From Flavobacterium phycosphaerae (GTDB lineage: Bacteria; Bacteroidota; Bacteroidia; Flavobacteriales; Flavobacteriaceae): a stretch of DNA of 64,000 nucleotides. The notes below the pieces were generated by a model. The model worked only from the letters and a program-made list of their open reading frames with translations. It ran no database searches and was not told where the DNA came from. How positions within the stretch are numbered: the first letter of the stretch is position 1; every line of letters begins with the position of its first letter. The translations under genes and the position numbers were made by a program. This document shows, in pieces, positions 61,301 through 64,000 of this stretch. Location: NCBI RefSeq assembly GCF_010119235.1, contig NZ_JAAATZ010000001.1:1332501-1396500 (forward strand). Direction: 5' to 3'.

Positions 61301-64000
61301 TAACGGGAACACAGCCAGTGAAACCAACAACAGCTTGTTATGAGACAGCTACGTTCAACACTACTTCATGTCAGTGGGATGTAACAGGTACGCAACCGGT
61401 TAAACCAACCACAGCTTGTTATGAGACAGCTACCTTCAATACTACTTCATGTCAGTGGGATGTAACAGGTACGCAACCGGTTAAACCAACAACGGCTTGT
61501 TATGAGACAGCAACATTCAACACTACATCATGTCAGTGGGATGTAACAGGTACACAACCGGTTAAACCAACCACAGCTTGTTATGAGACAGCTACCTTCA
61601 ATACTACTTCATGTCAGTGGGATGTAACGGGAACACAACCAGTGAAACCAACAACAGCTTGTTATGAGACAGCTACGTTCAACACTACATCATGTCAGTG
61701 GGATGTAACGGGAACACAACCAGTGAAACCAACAACAGCTTGTTATGAGACAGCTACGTTCAACACTACTTCATGTCAGTGGGATGTAACAGGTACGCAA
61801 CCGGTTAAACCAACCACAGCTTGTTATGAGACAGCTACCTTCAATACTACTTCATGTCAGTGGGATGTAACAGGTACGCAACCGGTTAAACCAACAACGG
61901 CTTGTTATGAGACTGCAACATTCAACACTACTTCATGTCAGTGGGATGTAACAGGAACTCAACCGGTTAAACCAACAACAGCTTGTTATGAGACAGCTAC
62001 ATTCAACACTACTTCATGTCAGTGGGATGTAACAGGTACTCAGCCAGTGAAACCAACAACAGCTTGTTATGAGACAGCTACCTTCAATACTACTTCATGT
62101 CAGTGGGATGTAACAGGTACTCAGCCAGTAAAACCAGAAACTGCTTGTTACCAAACTGCAACATTCAACACTACATCATGTCAGTGGGATGTAACGGGAA
62201 CACAACCAGTGAAACCAACAACAGCATGTTATGAGACTGCAACATTCAACACTACTTCATGTCAGTGGGATGTAACAGGAACTCAACCAGTGAAACCAAC
62301 AACAGCTTGTTATGAGACTGCAACTTTCAACACTACTTCATGTCAGTGGGATGTAACGGGAACACAACCAGTGAAACCAACAACAGCTTGTTATGAGACA
62401 GCTACGTTCAACACTACTTCATGTCAGTGGGATGTAACGGGAACACAACCAGTGAAACCAACAACTGCATGTTATGAGACTGCGACATTCAACACTACTT
62501 CATGTCAGTGGGATGTAACGGGAACTCAACCAGTGAAACCAACAACAGCTTGTTATGAGACAGCTACATTCAACACTACTTCATGTCAGTGGGATGTAAC
62601 GGGAACACAGCCAGTGAAACCAACAACGGCTTGTTATGAGACAGCTACATTCAACACTACTTCATGTCAGTGGGATGTAACAGGAACTCAACCAGTGAAA
62701 CCAACAACAGCTTGTTATGAGACAGCTACCTTCAATACTACTTCATGTCAGTGGGATGTAACAGGAACACAACCGGTTAAACCAACAACAGCATGTTATG
62801 AGACAGCTACATTCAACACTACTTCATGTCAGTGGGATGTAACAGGAACACAACCGGTTAAACCAACAACAGCATGTTATGAGACAGCTACATTCAACAC
62901 TACTTCATGTCAGTGGGATGTAACGGGAACACAGCCGGTTAAACCAACAACTGCATGTTATGAGACAGCTACATTCAACACTACATCATGTCAGTGGGAT
63001 GTAACAGGAACACAACCAGTGAAACCAACAACAGCATGTTATGAGACAGCTACATTCAACACTACTTCATGTCAGTGGGATGTAATAGGTACACAACCGG
63101 TTAAACCAACCACAGCTTGTTATGAGACTGCAACATTCAACACAACTTCATGTCAGTGGGATGTAACAGGAACACAAGCTGCTGCTCCAACAGTTAATTT
63201 TGTAGATAACTGTAACGGAACATGGACTATTACAGCTAGTAATTATACCGGAAGCTTGTTGTGGAGTACAGGTACAACTACAGCGTCAATAACTGTAAAT
63301 GCTACTGGTGTTTATACTGTGAAACAATTCATCAACGGATGTGACAGTAAAGCGGCTACAATAAATGTTGTTAAAACATGTTTGGTAGCAGATACGTACC
63401 ACACAGGAACCACTTGTAGTGATTTCAAACAAGGTGGAAACGGAAGAGAATTAGATAACCTTTGTTATAAAGCAAATGGAGGTAAAATTGGAGTAGTAAC
63501 TCCGGGAGTATTCTTCTACTTTACTGCTATCGTAGCACCAAGTGCTAACTTTACCATTAAAGTAACGGAAAGCAAAGGCAGTTCATCATCAGCTAATCAG
63601 TATGGATTGATGGCGATTCACGGTTCAAACCAAATTACCTTATGGGATCCTAATTGTGGTAAAAAATCGGATGCTGGTGTATTGAGTGGTACAAATAACT
63701 CACAAGGAACTTTGACCATTACCAATGCTATACCTGGTGCTACTTATGTATTGTCAGTGAAATATAATCCTAAATCAATACAAGGAAACACCTATTCAGG
63801 AAGTGTAGCTCCAACAGTGACTTACAATTTCTCAACTAGCATTGATAATCTAAACGACGGTATTACTAATAACTTTACTTTAGTTCCTAATTCGCAAACT
63901 AGTATTGATTTAGTTTCAGGTTGTTCGGTAACCGATCCGGTTGCTACTACAACTACTACCGCTAGAATGGCATCAACATTTGATGCGTACCCGGTTCCGT
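58330..64000 (+). CDS. Giant secreted repeat protein (SdrD-B domains, 43 x 27-residue repeats), 3' end off window
   Basis: The frame opens with ATG 58330 and is still open at 64000 (1890 codons). A signal peptide ends near VQA at residue 33. Residues 36-220 form a beta-rich binding-type domain (ATYEFCFYAANIK, SHFLALDDLCFK). Two SdrD-B-like domains follow (LGNQVWFDYNNNGIKDTNE near 225; IGDFVWNDTNANGVQDGGE near 342). Residues 458-1618 are 43 repeats of 27 residues with two cysteines each (ACYETATFNTTSCQWDVTG). An Ig/PKD-like domain (about 1620-1685) and a further domain follow. The last visible residues, STFDAYPVP, look like the start of a type A T9SS sorting domain, so secretion through the SprA system is likely. 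It is probably an adhesin. Confidence 0.9.
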   Translation, partial: MEKFTCTLKQFKPKSVLLFFVFQLFLLTTMVQAQTQYNGCNLGGSSSSQTGYYGGFENGTGNFGTNASTDLVIIASGNLSSGQGKVGTNGNNVSGGASIGPNSGSYLLLAHPKANNDRLWYKTISVTPGATYEFCFYAANIKANPTSLPLNIIMNGVVVTSQVITTSQTNAAYTQVCGQYTVPAGVTSMEVAITDPNAGNDGALGKSHFLALDDLCFKQITVFTLGNQVWFDYNNNGIKDTNEPALGGVVVKLYDGAGVYTGSSLVTDANGYYLFTNLPAGNYSVGIVIPAGYTNSFTSGTSIITDNQNDGTAVNGGEIRTSVFSLTNSTVTVDFALTGLGSIGDFVWNDTNANGVQDGGETGIAGVTVTLTGSDSLGNAITMTTTTNSGGQYLFSNLPQGTYMVTFGAPACYLSSPASTPISNATNSDAVGGVVANINLAIGQNISYVDAGYYLPLKPTIACYQTATFNTNTCAWVITGTQPVKPTTACYETATFNTTSCQWDVTGTQPVKPTTACYETATFNTTSCQWDVTGTQPVKPQTACYQTATFNTTSCQWDVTGTQPVKPTTACYETATFNTTSCQWDVTGTQPVKPTTACYETATFNTTSCQWDVTGTQPVKPTTACYETATFNTTSCQWDVTGTQPVKPTTACYETATFNTTSCQWDVTGTQPVKPTTACYETATFNTTSCQWDVTGTQPVKPTTACYETATFNTTSCQWDVTGTQPVKPTTACYETATFNTTSCQWDVTGTQPVKPTTACYETATFNTTSCQWDVTGTQPVKPTTACYETATFNTTSCQWDVTGTQPVKPTTACYETATFNTTSCQWDVTGTQPVKPTTACYETATFNTTSCQWDVTGTQPVKPTTACYETATFNTTSCQWDVTGTQPVKPTTACYETATFNTTSCQWDVTGTQPVKPTTACYETATFNTTSCQWDVTGTQPVKPQTACYQTATFNTTSCQWDVTGTQPVKPTTACYETATFNTTSCQWDVTGTQPVKPTTACYETATFNTTSCQWDVTGTQPVKPTTACYETATFNTTSCQWDVTGTQPVKPTTACYETATFNTTSCQWDVTGTQPVKPTTACYETATFNTTSCQWDVTGTQPVKPTTACYETATFNTTSCQWDVTGTQPVKPTTACYETATFNTTSCQWDVTGTQPVKPTTACYETATFNTTSCQWDVTGTQPVKPTTACYETATFNTTSCQWDVTGTQPVKPTTACYETATFNTTSCQWDVTGTQPVKPTTACYETATFNTTSCQWDVTGTQPVKPETACYQTATFNTTSCQWDVTGTQPVKPTTACYETATFNTTSCQWDVTGTQPVKPTTACYETATFNTTSCQWDVTGTQPVKPTTACYETATFNTTSCQWDVTGTQPVKPTTACYETATFNTTSCQWDVTGTQPVKPTTACYETATFNTTSCQWDVTGTQPVKPTTACYETATFNTTSCQWDVTGTQPVKPTTACYETATFNTTSCQWDVTGTQPVKPTTACYETATFNTTSCQWDVTGTQPVKPTTACYETATFNTTSCQWDVTGTQPVKPTTACYETATFNTTSCQWDVTGTQPVKPTTACYETATFNTTSCQWDVIGTQPVKPTTACYETATFNTTSCQWDVTGTQAAAPTVNFVDNCNGTWTITASNYTGSLLWSTGTTTASITVNATGVYTVKQFINGCDSKAATINVVKTCLVADTYHTGTTCSDFKQGGNGRELDNLCYKANGGKIGVVTPGVFFYFTAIVAPSANFTIKVTESKGSSSSANQYGLMAIHGSNQITLWDPNCGKKSDAGVLSGTNNSQGTLTITNAIPGATYVLSVKYNPKSIQGNTYSGSVAPTVTYNFSTSIDNLNDGITNNFTLVPNSQTSIDLVSGCSVTDPVATTTTTARMASTFDAYPVP
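59701..63183. repeat. Coding tandem repeat: 43 units of 81 bp
   Basis: Units begin at 59701 and every 81 bp after that without indels; the last starts at 63103. Each encodes KPTTACYETATFNTTSCQWD followed by VTGTQPV. Unit 1 is the most diverged. Units 4 and 19 have KPQTACYQ, unit 31 has KPETACYQ, and unit 42 has VIGTQ. Most other differences are synonymous. Confidence 0.97.

Noticed and set aside
59701..63183. Regular repeat array as a CRISPR or minisatellite locus
   Set aside because: The 81-bp units have no spacers, stay in frame, and encode a continuous secreted protein.

Overview
The window is a chromosomal segment of a gliding member of the Bacteroidota, most likely Flavobacterium or a close relative in the Flavobacteriaceae. 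The evidence is the SprA (type IX secretion/gliding) and RemB genes, an alternative complex III (Act) operon followed by cytochrome oxidase genes, many Bacteroidota-type promoters with a TANNTTTG -7 element, A-rich leaders instead of strong Shine-Dalgarno sites, and the neighbourhood ruvA-sprA-gcvH-vanZ-deoC-remB.

Layout. Positions 1-6965 (minus strand) hold a tight seven-gene operon: a nucleotidyltransferase-like protein, two B12-binding radical SAM proteins, a methyltransferase, a lipoprotein with one CxxCH motif, and two glycosyltransferases, the last running off the left edge. polA follows on the same strand (7059-9911). Positions 10000-13000 hold a two-component system flanked by two tiny paralogous, exported, Lys/Ala-rich proteins. 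Three promoters here carry the same tandem 11-bp box at an identical distance from the -7 element. A membrane metallophosphoesterase and a thioredoxin-fold protein without CxxC follow. Positions 14700-16760 are an accessory patch with two hypothetical membrane proteins, an HTH-like protein and several kinds of palindromic repeat. Then come a NodB deacetylase, a large DUF2723 membrane protein, tRNA-Gln, a tandem universal stress protein, the rimP-nusA-infB operon with a terminator-like leader hairpin, and a SPOR protein.

Positions 27369-38725 are the respiratory operon actABCDEF-coxBA: quinol oxidation by alternative complex III coupled to a cytochrome c oxidase. The actA frame is broken near its 3' end by an apparent one-base loss in an A-run, which puts the last haem motif out of frame. 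Positions 39013-45803 carry ruvB, an envelope gene pair, queG, maeB and ruvA. sprA (2434 codons, TTG start), gcvH, a VanZ-like gene, deoC, remB and a glycine-zipper protein follow. From 58330 to the right edge runs a giant secreted protein with two SdrD-B-like domains and 43 uninterrupted 27-residue repeats. It is open at the edge and appears to be entering a type IX sorting domain.

Strongest leads for something undescribed: the two-component/small-protein regulon with its PhoB-like spaced boxes; a family of concentric palindromes (TGTRGCA half-sites, 15-nt period) seen twice with compensating base changes; the radical SAM operon; and the 43-unit array with exact higher-order duplications. 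No CRISPR array, rRNA, integrase, transposase or replication origin was seen.
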